Source: Oscillospiraceae bacterium
Lineage (GTDB): Bacteria; Bacillota_A; Clostridia; Saccharofermentanales; Saccharofermentanaceae
Direction: 5' to 3'
DNA: 9,689 nucleotides
Assembly (NCBI GenBank): GCA_902803365.1
Contig: CADCPU010000082.1
Coordinates: 1 to 9,689, forward strand
In this document: piece after piece, positions 1-6,846 of the stretch
Numbering within the stretch: the first letter of the stretch is position 1
How the letters are laid out: each line of letters begins with the position of its first letter
Notes under the pieces: model-generated
Database searches by the model: none
What the model saw: only the letters and a program-made list of their open reading frames with translations
What the model was told of the DNA's origin: nothing
Program-made: the position numbers and the translations under genes

Positions 1-717
1 GGCGACCTCTACAGGACGGTCAGCAAGATGGAATCCGATATGGCAAAGCAGCTGCACGATATCCGCCAGTATACCGAGAGCACGCTCAAGATGCAGAACG
101 GTCTTATGGTGCTCATGGCAGATATGGTCGAGACGAGAGATTCAGATACCGGTGCTCATATCCAGAAGACTGCCGAATATGTCCGCATAATCCTTGAGGG
201 ACTCAAGCGCAAGGGCTACTACAAGGATCTTCTTACTCCACAGTATATAAAAGATGTCATCAGGTCAGCGCCGCTCCATGACGTCGGCAAGCTCAAGATA
301 ACCGATGCGATCCTCAATAAGCCGGGCAAGCTCACGCCTGAAGAATACGAGATAATGAAGACACATGCCGATGCAGGCAAAGAGATAATCGACAAGGCCA
401 TAAGCACGGTCGAGGGCGGAAGCTACCTCAAAGAAGCGCGCAATATGGTCGCATATCATCACGAGCGCTGGGACGGCAAAGGTTATCCGGGCGGTCTTCA
501 CGACAGCGAGATACCTCTGTCTGCAAGGATCATGGCGGTAGCAGATGTTTTCGATGCCCTGACATCCCCTCGTGTATATAAGCCTGCCTTCTCACTCGAA
601 GATTCCATAAAGATAATCAAAGAAGGCAAAGGAACTCAGTTCGATCCGAAGTGCGTTGAAGTATTCCTCGAGGCATTGCCCGAGATCGAGGAAGTCCTCA
701 AAAAGTTCAATATGTGA
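1..717 (+). CDS. HD-GYP domain c-di-GMP phosphodiesterase, 5'-partial
   Basis: C-terminal part of a protein that hydrolyses the second messenger cyclic di-GMP. The frame is open from base 1, and nine codons precede the first ATG (position 28), so the real start, and probably an N-terminal sensor or receiver domain, lies outside the window. Numbering from that ATG, the whole HD-GYP core is present: E35-x-R-D with T41-G-A-H44, the H84-D85-V-G-K88 signature, H113, the pair H144-H145, the G152-Y-P motif inside HHERWDGKGYPGG, and D173 in VADVFDAL. These are the family's metal-binding and catalytic positions, so the enzyme should be active. The first 25 or so residues look like a helical linker, as in RpfG-like receiver/HD-GYP proteins. 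No terminator is seen before the next gene 40 bp downstream. The family call is secure; the domain fused upstream is unknown. Confidence 0.93.
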   Translation, partial: GDLYRTVSKMESDMAKQLHDIRQYTESTLKMQNGLMVLMADMVETRDSDTGAHIQKTAEYVRIILEGLKRKGYYKDLLTPQYIKDVIRSAPLHDVGKLKITDAILNKPGKLTPEEYEIMKTHADAGKEIIDKAISTVEGGSYLKEARNMVAYHHERWDGKGYPGGLHDSEIPLSARIMAVADVFDALTSPRVYKPAFSLEDSIKIIKEGKGTQFDPKCVEVFLEALPEIEEVLKKFNM

Positions 718-757
718 TACAGTATTCCTCAGTATCAGTTCCTGAAATGAGGTATAT

Positions 758-1210
758 ATGTATTTTGATGATCTAAAGCTCGGAATGAGCGTTGACACGG
801 CGCCTGCCCTTATCAACAAGGATAAGATGGTGGAGTTTGCCAAAGATTACGATAACATCCCGCTCCACACGGACGAAGAATACGCGAAGACCACGCCGTT
901 CGGAAAGCTCATCGCGCCGGGCGTCATGTCTTTCATGTGCGAATGGGCCAAATATCTGGAAGTCGACTTCTTTGGAGAGGAGCTTCTCGCAGGAAGATCT
1001 ACCAAGATCGAGTGGCTTAAGCCTGTATTTGCGGACGACGTCCTCACGGGCAAGGCCGAGATAACCAATCTCGTTAAGCGTAACGAGAAGAACGGGCTGG
1101 TCGAAGTTACGATGCACATCTATAACCAGAACGGCGAGCTCGTCATGACCGATGTCACGGAAGCGGTCGTTAAGTGCAATCTTTACAAAAATACTGCCCG
1201 CAATGTATAA
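758..1210 (+). CDS. MaoC-like hot-dog domain protein (acyl-thioester hydratase family)
   Basis: Cytoplasmic 150-residue single hot-dog protein of the MaoC/(R)-enoyl-CoA hydratase family. Members hydrate, or simply bind, acyl-CoA or acyl-ACP thioesters. The family motif D-x-N-P-[LIV]-H is present as D32-N-I-P-L-H37. It is followed by an acidic/Ala stretch and by TPFGKLIAPGVMSF, which matches the usual F-x-x-x-I-x-x-G-x-x hydration loop region. The catalytic Asp and His are kept, but the Asn of the motif is Ile34. The C-terminal half has the family's typical strand pattern (KIEWLKPVFADDVLTGKAEI). Length fits a stand-alone MaoC protein. ATG at 758 is preceded by TGAGG (748-752). Co-transcription with the HD-GYP gene is plausible from the 40-bp gap and shared strand. 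The substrate is unknown; no fatty-acid or polyhydroxyalkanoate genes are adjacent. A non-catalytic binding role is possible because of the Ile substitution. Confidence 0.85.
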   Translation: MYFDDLKLGMSVDTAPALINKDKMVEFAKDYDNIPLHTDEEYAKTTPFGKLIAPGVMSFMCEWAKYLEVDFFGEELLAGRSTKIEWLKPVFADDVLTGKAEITNLVKRNEKNGLVEVTMHIYNQNGELVMTDVTEAVVKCNLYKNTARNV

Positions 1211-1211
1211 T
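1182..1211 (+). promoter_or_regulatory. Candidate promoter inside the 3' end of the MaoC gene
   Basis: TTTACA (1182-1187) and a perfect TATAAT (1206-1211) are separated by 18 bp. The -10 overlaps the MaoC stop codon (TAA, 1208-1210). The predicted start near 1218 leaves a leader of about 32 bases for the membrane-protein gene at 1250. This is a sequence match only, with one mismatch in the -35. Confidence 0.5.
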
Positions 1212-1220
1212 CACGGGCAG
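1194..1220. repeat. Inverted repeat CTGCCCG-N13-CGGGCAG around the -10 box
   Basis: Perfect 7-bp arms at 1194-1200 and 1214-1220 flank a 13-base spacer that contains the TATAAT and the MaoC stop codon. In MaoC mRNA it could fold into a GC-rich stem followed by CATAACTTTT, a weak terminator-like tail. As DNA it brackets the -10 element like a repressor operator. I cannot decide between the two. Confidence 0.45.
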
Positions 1221-1249
1221 CATAACTTTTGGAAGAAAGGTATTTTGAA

Positions 1250-1720
1250 ATGAAAACTCCGGCTCAATTGATAGCCCAGTTCGGCTATATCTTTGCAACA
1301 ATTCTTACCATCGTTGGACTTTGTCTCCCTCTTTTGACTTTCTATATCCCTGCAGGAGCAAACTTTGCAGGTTACGAGACCCAAGAGGTTATAGAGTCCA
1401 CACAGAAGGGTATTACACTGATCGCTTTCTGGCCGGCACTCGTATGTTCTATCATCGGTTCGGTCTCCATCCTGGTCAAATACAGAAGGATCTTTGTCTT
1501 TGTAGTTGGACTGATCTCATCAGTCAATCTCCTCGCAGCATTCATCTACACTCAGAATGCCGAATCAGGACTCCTCTTATCTCAGCAGTATTCTTCAACA
1601 TTGAATTTTCTCGATGTTGTAAAAATGAGGATCGAAGTCGGCGCATATGTATGTCTCATCGCAGCAGTGCTCATGGTAATCTTTTCATTCATGAACTTCA
1701 TATTCGTCAAGAACGACTGA
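1250..1720 (+). CDS. Small four-helix membrane protein of unknown function
   Basis: I do not recognise a family. The 156-residue product is hydrophobic, with four likely membrane segments at about 11-32, 55-76, 80-101 and 129-152. A short polar loop (about 37-54) follows the first helix, and a second loop (about 102-128) lies between helices three and four. No signal peptidase site, catalytic motif or cysteine pair stands out. I chose the ATG at 1250 because GAAAGG (1235-1240) sits nine bases upstream. The in-frame TTG at 1229 would add seven residues but would overlap that ribosome binding site. The stop codon (1718-1720) directly abuts the stop of the converging permease gene, with no room for an intergenic terminator. 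It may be transcribed from the candidate promoter at 1182-1211. Confidence 0.75.
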   Translation: MKTPAQLIAQFGYIFATILTIVGLCLPLLTFYIPAGANFAGYETQEVIESTQKGITLIAFWPALVCSIIGSVSILVKYRRIFVFVVGLISSVNLLAAFIYTQNAESGLLLSQQYSSTLNFLDVVKMRIEVGAYVCLIAAVLMVIFSFMNFIFVKND

Positions 1721-2845
1721 TCAGAAGACTGTCACATCATATTTTCTAACGCGCTTCCAGTTGAAAAGGATAACCGGGATCACCACGAGAAGGTCGCTAA
1801 TGATCATCGCGAGCATGCCTTCGGGCGAGAATCTTACGAATCCCATTCCTTTGGGCTCCAGTACTGACTGGAGCATCATAAGCGCGATCGAACAGCAGAT
1901 GCCTCCGACGACAAGTGCGGCGGCATTTATTATAAGTACTTCTACAGCGACCTTACCGAATATCTTGAGGTTACTGAATCCCAGCGCTTTGTAGACGGAG
2001 AATTCATACTTGCGCTTGTCATAGGCGGCAGCGAAAAGGGCATTGATCGTGATCGCGATGACAAGGCTCACGAGGGCTACGATAAAGTAGAGGATAAAGA
2101 CCATAAATGACAGCGAGTCCTTGAATTCCCTGCTGTATTCCTCTCTTTGGATAAACGATACTTCCGGATGGTCGTTCCTTATCTTCGATGTCAGTTCGTT
2201 GATCGCTCTTGAAGCCTCCTCATCCGATACGCCTTCGCTTCGAAGATACATCAAAGTGCTGTTGTTACTGTAGTTTGGATCCACTGCATAGAAGAATATC
2301 CCCTCGCCTTTGGAGATATGAGCGATCTTGAGAGGCGCGCCGCTGATCCAGAGATTATCAAAATCCTCATCGAGGACATCGCCGACTTTTACTCCCCAGT
2401 TCTTGGCGAGCATCTCGCTTACGACAGCTTCGCCTTCCTTCAGCTCAAAGTCCTCGGGATAGGCATCAGTGCGTGTCCTATATAACTGAAGATCGTCATT
2501 TGATTCAAAGAATATCGAGGTCGACTGCATGTTAAATGTCATGGAAGAAGTATACTCAAACCCGCTCTCATATACATTGATAATAGTGTCGATCTCGGAA
2601 TTCTTATAATCATCAGCGTGATCAACGAACTCATGATACTTATCGAGAAGATCATTGTTCCCGCTCTTGGACTTTACCATAAGGTACGCATTCGGTCTTT
2701 CAAGCTCTATAAGAGCCGTGTACAGAGGTGAATTGATATACATACCCGCCAAAAAGCATACGGTTACCAGCGACAGAACGAGCATGATCGCCGTGCTGCG
2801 CTTTATATTCCGGAGCAGGTACATCATTGAAGAAAAAGGTCTCAT
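1721..2845 (-). CDS. ABC transporter permease, FtsX/MacB-like (second permease)
   Basis: Integral membrane subunit of an ABC system of the MacB/LolCE/FtsX class (374 residues). Layout is typical: a cytoplasmic start, membrane helix about 19-37, a large extracellular domain about 38-245, then three helices at about 246-272, 299-326 and 343-362. Between the second and third helices lies a cytoplasmic coupling segment (about 276-297, KRKYEFSVYKALGFSNLKIFG) resembling the family's conserved E-x-x-x-L-[KR]-A-[LI]-G. The external domain contains VVSEMLAKNWGVKVGD (141-156), similar to a motif in MacB periplasmic domains. Such transporters couple ATP hydrolysis to movements outside the membrane rather than to a through-channel. 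The ATG lies 1 bp beyond the ATPase stop, with GGAGGGG (2856-2862 complement) upstream. It is the last gene of the operon and presumably pairs with the first permease. Substrate unknown. Confidence 0.88.
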   Translation of the reverse strand: MRPFSSMMYLLRNIKRSTAIMLVLSLVTVCFLAGMYINSPLYTALIELERPNAYLMVKSKSGNNDLLDKYHEFVDHADDYKNSEIDTIINVYESGFEYTSSMTFNMQSTSIFFESNDDLQLYRTRTDAYPEDFELKEGEAVVSEMLAKNWGVKVGDVLDEDFDNLWISGAPLKIAHISKGEGIFFYAVDPNYSNNSTLMYLRSEGVSDEEASRAINELTSKIRNDHPEVSFIQREEYSREFKDSLSFMVFILYFIVALVSLVIAITINALFAAAYDKRKYEFSVYKALGFSNLKIFGKVAVEVLIINAAALVVGGICCSIALMMLQSVLEPKGMGFVRFSPEGMLAMIISDLLVVIPVILFNWKRVRKYDVTVF

Positions 2846-2846
2846 A

Positions 2847-3521
2847 TCAGCCCTGCCCCTCCGTTACTTTCGATATCGTTCCGTCCCAGACTTCGACTGT
2901 GATATCGGCATCCCTTATGATGCTCCTGTCATGCGTGATGACGAAGACAAGACGGTTCTTTGAATATTCCTTGAGCCTTCCCATGACAAGATAAGCATTC
3001 TCGTGGTCGAGCGATGCCGTAGGCTCATCCGCAAAGAGCACCTTCGGATCGTTCATCATGGCACGCGCGATCGCGACGCGCTGCCTCTGGCCGCCCGAGA
3101 GCTTACCCGGGACCTTCTTAAGTTCACGTTCTTTAAGACCGAGATCCAGGAGCAGCCCCTTGGCCTTCTCGCGGGCTTCTTTAACGGGCATCGTGGATGC
3201 GATGATCGCGTTTTCGATCGAAGTGAGATAGCTTACGAGATAGTGCCTCTGGAAGACAAAGCCGAACTCGTTGCGCCTTAAGTCCTGACGCTCTGAATCA
3301 TTGATACTCTTGAGGGATCTGCCGTTATAGATGACATCACCGTCAGTGAGCTTTTTGAGTGTCGACATGACGTACATCATTGTCGACTTGCCCGAGCCCG
3401 ACGGACCGATTATTCCCACAAGACCCTTGTCCGGGAAGTTGATGTTTATATCCTTCATCGCATAGACTTTCTCTTCCTTGTCTATGTCGTATATCATCGT
3501 TGCATTCTTAAGTTCAAACAT
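2847..3521 (-). CDS. ABC transporter ATP-binding protein (MacB/LolD-like)
   Basis: Cytoplasmic ATPase that powers the two flanking permeases (224 residues, the usual length for LolD/MacB-type nucleotide-binding domains). Motifs in order: Walker A GPSGSGKST (39-47), Q-loop FQRHYL (Q91), signature LSGGQRQRVAIARA (141-154), Walker B VLFADEPTASLD (161-172) and H-loop ITHD (H197). All catalytic residues are intact. The strong ribosome site GAGGAGG (3527-3533 complement) overlaps the stop codon of the upstream permease gene, indicating coupled translation. Only one ATPase is present for two permease genes, so the working complex is likely a homodimeric ATPase on a permease heterodimer, as in LolCDE. 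Family certain, cargo not. Confidence 0.95.
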   Translation of the reverse strand: MFELKNATMIYDIDKEEKVYAMKDININFPDKGLVGIIGPSGSGKSTMMYVMSTLKKLTDGDVIYNGRSLKSINDSERQDLRRNEFGFVFQRHYLVSYLTSIENAIIASTMPVKEAREKAKGLLLDLGLKERELKKVPGKLSGGQRQRVAIARAMMNDPKVLFADEPTASLDHENAYLVMGRLKEYSKNRLVFVITHDRSIIRDADITVEVWDGTISKVTEGQG

Positions 3522-3531
3522 ATATGCCTCC

Positions 3532-4659
3532 TCATTCTATATCGTCGACTGTCGTTATCTTGCGAAGTTCACTGAATATCGGTATCTGCAGGAAGCCGAA
3601 TACCGTCAGGTAGACTTCAAGCACGAGAAGCAGGTCTTCGGGCCTCAGTTCACGCACGGACAGAGCACGCGGATCACAGATGAACGTCTTTATCGCGAAG
3701 ACCGCCACGACAGTCAGCACCGTAGTTCCCGCAAAGGCGATACCCATACATACCAAAGTCTCCTTGAGCGCCAGTTTATAGATATCAGCAACCGAGAAAC
3801 CTATCGAGTTTAACAGGCACCACTCTTCATGCCTGTCCAGGATATGAAGGCTGAATACCACCGTCACGCAGATCAGAAGGAGCGCCACCGATACATATGT
3901 GAAGATCTGTCTGATCTGATCTAATGATCCGAAGCTTGTCGCGATCCCGTCTGATGCAGTCTTATAGGACACACAGAATTCAAGTTCATGCCCCTTGTCG
4001 GTCAGCACCTGATCGTAGTCGACGCCGTCATCATCGTGAAGGATCGCGCACATGAAGTTGTTCTCTTCCTCAAGAGGCAGACCGAACAGCAGATAGTAAT
4101 CGGAATCCACCTGGCCGACTACCTTATAGTCCTTGGAGATATATGCGTTAAGCTCGTCTCCGCAGTTGATGATCGTCTTCTTCGCCGCAAGGAGTTCGCC
4201 GGGCTTTTGAGGCAGGCGTCCTTCAACGAGCTTACAGCCAAGCTTATCGATATACTTTTGCATATCATCCGTATCCTCAAAATAGACGAGCGGCATGGTG
4301 TGATTACCCACGGAACTGTCGATCGAGTAGACGCCTTGCCTTACAACGATGACGTCTTGGCCGCAGTCTTTTGCCAGCACTTCAGCTTCTCTGGCAAGTC
4401 CTGTCTTGGCCCACTCTTCCCAATCAGTCTCTTCCGTGCGTTCATCGGCATATTCCGTTACATCCTCATATAGGAGCGTCATGTATCGCAATGGCCCCAG
4501 GACCGGCTCATCGAACGGTTCCCTTATCGTGCCCAGAAAGTATCCGAGCGTATATACCATCATTCCGAACAGAGCCATGCTTATCACAAGACCCATTACC
4601 CTGCCGCGGTTATTCTTTATATAAGGAAGCGGCGAGAGCGTTCTCATTTCCTTACTCAT
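3532..4659 (-). CDS. ABC transporter permease, FtsX/MacB-like (first permease)
   Basis: Second membrane subunit of the same ABC system (375 residues). One helix (about 21-43) is followed by an acidic extracellular domain (about 44-250, with several Cys residues including C99, C142, C166 and C229), then helices at about 251-274, 300-325 and 341-362. The coupling segment between the second and third helices reads DRHEEWCLLNSIGFSVADIYK (275-295), a diverged version of the FtsX coupling motif. The external domain is clearly different in sequence from that of the other permease, so the pair is a heterodimer rather than a recent duplication. Its ATG overlaps the protease stop codon in an ATGA tetranucleotide (4656-4659), and GGAGGAGAAG precedes it. 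Translation of the protease and this subunit is therefore probably coupled, tying the peptidase to the transporter in one functional unit. Confidence 0.87.
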   Translation of the reverse strand: MSKEMRTLSPLPYIKNNRGRVMGLVISMALFGMMVYTLGYFLGTIREPFDEPVLGPLRYMTLLYEDVTEYADERTEETDWEEWAKTGLAREAEVLAKDCGQDVIVVRQGVYSIDSSVGNHTMPLVYFEDTDDMQKYIDKLGCKLVEGRLPQKPGELLAAKKTIINCGDELNAYISKDYKVVGQVDSDYYLLFGLPLEEENNFMCAILHDDDGVDYDQVLTDKGHELEFCVSYKTASDGIATSFGSLDQIRQIFTYVSVALLLICVTVVFSLHILDRHEEWCLLNSIGFSVADIYKLALKETLVCMGIAFAGTTVLTVVAVFAIKTFICDPRALSVRELRPEDLLLVLEVYLTVFGFLQIPIFSELRKITTVDDIE

Positions 4660-6119
4660 TTCTTCTCCTCCAAGATCTCATATAATCTGTCCAATGCAAA
4701 AGTTGAATCACATTCAATGTCGGGTTCTACGACTCCGCTCGGATTATTCCTGTCTGCCCTTAGCCAGTGCTTGGTCGATACGGATACCAAGATGCCCGAA
4801 TTCGGAAGTGTGTAGCACACGATGTCTCCGTTTCCGTTGGCATCATTGCCCGGCGCCTCGCCTACCAGCGTTCCGAGATGGTTGTCCTTCACGTACTGCG
4901 CGAAGATCATAGCGGAGCTGAACGACGACGGTGATGTCAGAAGGTATACGTCGCCCTTGAACGTGAGTTCGTCTATCCTGTCGTTCTTGACGGGGTCACT
5001 GTTGGCGAACTCGAAAACAAACGGGCCTCTTCTCATGGTCACTCCCATCATGTTATAGGAATCAATATCAAGATACCTGAAAAACGCGCCCACTACCGCA
5101 TCCGATCCGCCGCCGTTATTCCTGATATCGACTGCGACATTTTTGATCCCTTTATCCCTCACTTCCGTAAACATCGACTTCAATGTATCCTCATATGTCT
5201 CATCGTCGATACACTTGTCCAGCACCATAAGAGCAAGACTGTGCTCTTCATCAATACTGTATCTGACAAACTCATTCTCTTCGCCGCTGCTCTTTATCTC
5301 GAGCTTATCCGAAGTTACGAAGTCAGCTGCAGTATAAGTAAGATCCTTCTCCTCACCGTCTGCTTCGACCGTATAAGTAACCTTCTCCGTATCAAATCCC
5401 ATATATACCAGACCTTCGAGCGTCACGAGCTGATCTCTTACCATGACAAGTTCCCAGCTCTCCATCTCGTAGCTGTAGAGATCTTTGGCGCGCGTTAAGA
5501 TCTCATCCATCGGAACACCGTTTACAGCAACAATGTCCTTCTTGGCGAAAGCACCGTCATAGTAAGCCTTGAGAAAATGGAAATCATAGAGAGGCAGCGT
5601 ATAAGTATGGCCGTCATTAAGGTAAGTAAATATATACTCTATCTTCTTATTTAAGTCGCTCACCGATATCTCAGAAGTATTCTTGAGCTCTGAACTTACC
5701 TTGTCGTAACGATCCTGCATCTCCTGCGGGAATCCGTCCTTCAGCAGCGGATGAGCCTTCTTAAGATGCTTTACCGCAACCTCGAGATCTTCTACTGCCT
5801 CTTCGGACGAGAGCATGTGATCGTAGGGCTGAGCCTTGTCGTAGCCGTTTACCAGGTAATTTACGCTGTTCCAATAAGGATTCATGATGACACCCGGCAT
5901 GATGAAGATCAATATCGCCAGTGCAGAGATGATCGGCAGGACGATCCTCATTTTTCGAGCACCTGACTTAAGGATAAATAAGACCGTCATAACGGCTGCC
6001 AAGCCAGAAAGCACGTATGCGATCACTGTCGGAACATGTAACAAATACCTGTCGACAAAGTAGGCCCCTCCCATAAGGACCCATGATAAGACCAATAAGA
6101 CTATGTATCTTTTCCTCAT
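4656..6119 (-). CDS. Membrane-anchored S41-family peptidase
   Basis: Membrane protein with an extracellular serine-protease domain of the S41 (tail-specific/tricorn-core) family. I start it at the ATG at 6119 (487 residues) because GAGGTGA (6125-6131 complement) lies five bases upstream; the in-frame ATG at 6149 has no ribosome site. Three helices are seen at about 4-22, 27-50 and 58-80, followed by the protease region. Family marks, numbered from 6119: Y-L-N-D-G-H-T (H171, the DGHT motif), D331-I-R-N-N-G-G-G, T395-S-P-S-S-F-S401-S-A with S401 the expected nucleophile, V-G-E421, and a VVEPDIE tail. No PDZ domain is obvious. It lacks the CtpA-type Ser/Lys layout, so a His-dependent mechanism is more likely. 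It is the first gene of the protease/ABC block; the likely role is trimming a peptide or protein outside the membrane for, or after, the transporter. The target is unknown. Confidence 0.85.
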   Translation of the reverse strand: MRKRYIVLLVLSWVLMGGAYFVDRYLLHVPTVIAYVLSGLAAVMTVLFILKSGARKMRIVLPIISALAILIFIMPGVIMNPYWNSVNYLVNGYDKAQPYDHMLSSEEAVEDLEVAVKHLKKAHPLLKDGFPQEMQDRYDKVSSELKNTSEISVSDLNKKIEYIFTYLNDGHTYTLPLYDFHFLKAYYDGAFAKKDIVAVNGVPMDEILTRAKDLYSYEMESWELVMVRDQLVTLEGLVYMGFDTEKVTYTVEADGEEKDLTYTAADFVTSDKLEIKSSGEENEFVRYSIDEEHSLALMVLDKCIDDETYEDTLKSMFTEVRDKGIKNVAVDIRNNGGGSDAVVGAFFRYLDIDSYNMMGVTMRRGPFVFEFANSDPVKNDRIDELTFKGDVYLLTSPSSFSSAMIFAQYVKDNHLGTLVGEAPGNDANGNGDIVCYTLPNSGILVSVSTKHWLRADRNNPSGVVEPDIECDSTFALDRLYEILEEKK

Positions 6120-6169
6120 ATCTGTCACCTCACGCTGATAAGATAACATTTATCGGCATGATATCGACA

Positions 6170-6209
6170 GTGACTGCGGTCACATTATCTCATATGACCA
6201 CGGTCATAT
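6170..6209. promoter_or_regulatory. Tandem palindromic operators upstream of the protease-ABC operon
   Basis: Two inverted repeats share TGAC-NN-CGGTCA. One is GTGAC-TGCG-GTCAC at 6170-6183. The other is ATATGACC-AC-GGTCATAT at 6192-6209, with 8-bp arms. The shared cores (6171-6182 and 6195-6206) are 24 bp apart centre to centre. They fill the gap between the response-regulator stop and the protease start. Twofold-symmetric paired sites are what a NarL/LuxR-type dimer binds. No good -35 is present for the minus strand; weak -10 candidates are GATAAT (6184-6189 complement) and TATCAT (6158-6163 complement). This fits an activator-dependent promoter. Binding by the adjacent regulator is inferred. 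Confidence 0.6.
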
Positions 6210-6210
6210 A

Positions 6211-6846
6211 TCAGCTGTTAAGTACGGATACGAGCTTGGCTCTGTCGTGGATATCGAACTTGTCGTAGATAGAAGAAATATAATTCTTGACCGTGCCCTC
6301 GGAGATAAAGAGGAGCGATGCGATCTGACTGTTCGTAAGTCCGTCGGCCATGAGCTTACAGATCTCCTTCTCCCTGTCCGTCAGATCAAGTCCCGCATAA
6401 GGATCGGATGATGCCTTCTTATCAATACCCGAACTCATCATGGCAGTGAGCTTTTGCATGACCTTGTTATCAAGAACGCTCTGACCTTTGAGCGCCTGAT
6501 CGACGGCATTCAAGATCGCGTCCTTGCCGGAGTCCTTCAAAAGGTATGAGATCGCGCCGCCCGCTATTGCCTCAGCGATATTATTCTCGTCATAGAAAGT
6601 CGTGAGCACGATGATCTTGATGTCAGGGTATTCTGCGTGGACCTTCCTGATAAGTTCGATCCCGCCCATACGCGGCATGTTGAGATCGACGAGCATCAAG
6701 TCCGCCTTCTTTGAGCGAAGGATATCGATGGCCTCAAGTCCGTTTTGGGCGCGCCCTATTACCTCATGACCTCCGCGGAGAGTCAGGATTATCTCAAGGC
6801 TTTCAGTTAAGAGCGGTTCGTCATCGACCAGTATCAGCGATGCCAT
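6211..6846 (-). CDS. NarL/LuxR-family response regulator
   Basis: Cytoplasmic DNA-binding output of the adjacent two-component system (211 residues, standard for the NarL family). The receiver domain occupies about 1-120, with acidic residues D8-D9-E10, phospho-acceptor D54 in MLVDLNMP, T82/T83 and K104. The C-terminal LuxR-type helix-turn-helix is at about 150-205 (LTDREKEICKLMADG, then NSQIASLLFISEGTVKNYISSIYDKF, a textbook match). The ATG at 6846 has AAGGAGG (6852-6858 complement) five bases upstream, inside the kinase gene; the two genes overlap by 26 bp, so they are co-translated partners. The gene is followed directly by the paired palindromes at 6170-6209, the most likely target of this protein. 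Confidence 0.95.
   Translation of the reverse strand: MASLILVDDEPLLTESLEIILTLRGGHEVIGRAQNGLEAIDILRSKKADLMLVDLNMPRMGGIELIRKVHAEYPDIKIIVLTTFYDENNIAEAIAGGAISYLLKDSGKDAILNAVDQALKGQSVLDNKVMQKLTAMMSSGIDKKASSDPYAGLDLTDREKEICKLMADGLTNSQIASLLFISEGTVKNYISSIYDKFDIHDRAKLVSVLNS

Noticed and set aside
727..752. CCTCA/TGAGG pairing that could mask the MaoC ribosome site
   Set aside because: Only five base pairs around a 16-base loop; too weak to call a regulatory hairpin.
1146..1157. A further TGAC-N4-GTCA copy
   Set aside because: It lies within the MaoC coding frame, lacks the CGGTCA half of the boxes at 6.2 kb, and has no promoter beside it; treated as chance.
1321..1749. 142-residue plus-strand frame overlapping the small membrane protein
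   Set aside because: Out-of-frame shadow with no ribosome site; the other frame has four clean membrane helices and a well-spaced ribosome site.
3988..4473. 161-residue plus-strand frame
   Set aside because: Antisense to the first permease, whose family layout and coupled start are clear; no ribosome site or promoter supports the plus-strand frame.
6119..6149. Longer S41 peptidase start at 6149
   Set aside because: No ribosome site upstream, whereas the ATG at 6119 has GAGGTGA at ideal spacing.
6192..6209. Terminator for the kinase-regulator transcript
   Set aside because: The palindrome could fold in RNA with a 7-bp stem but no U-tract follows, and its core is repeated nearby, which suits an operator better.
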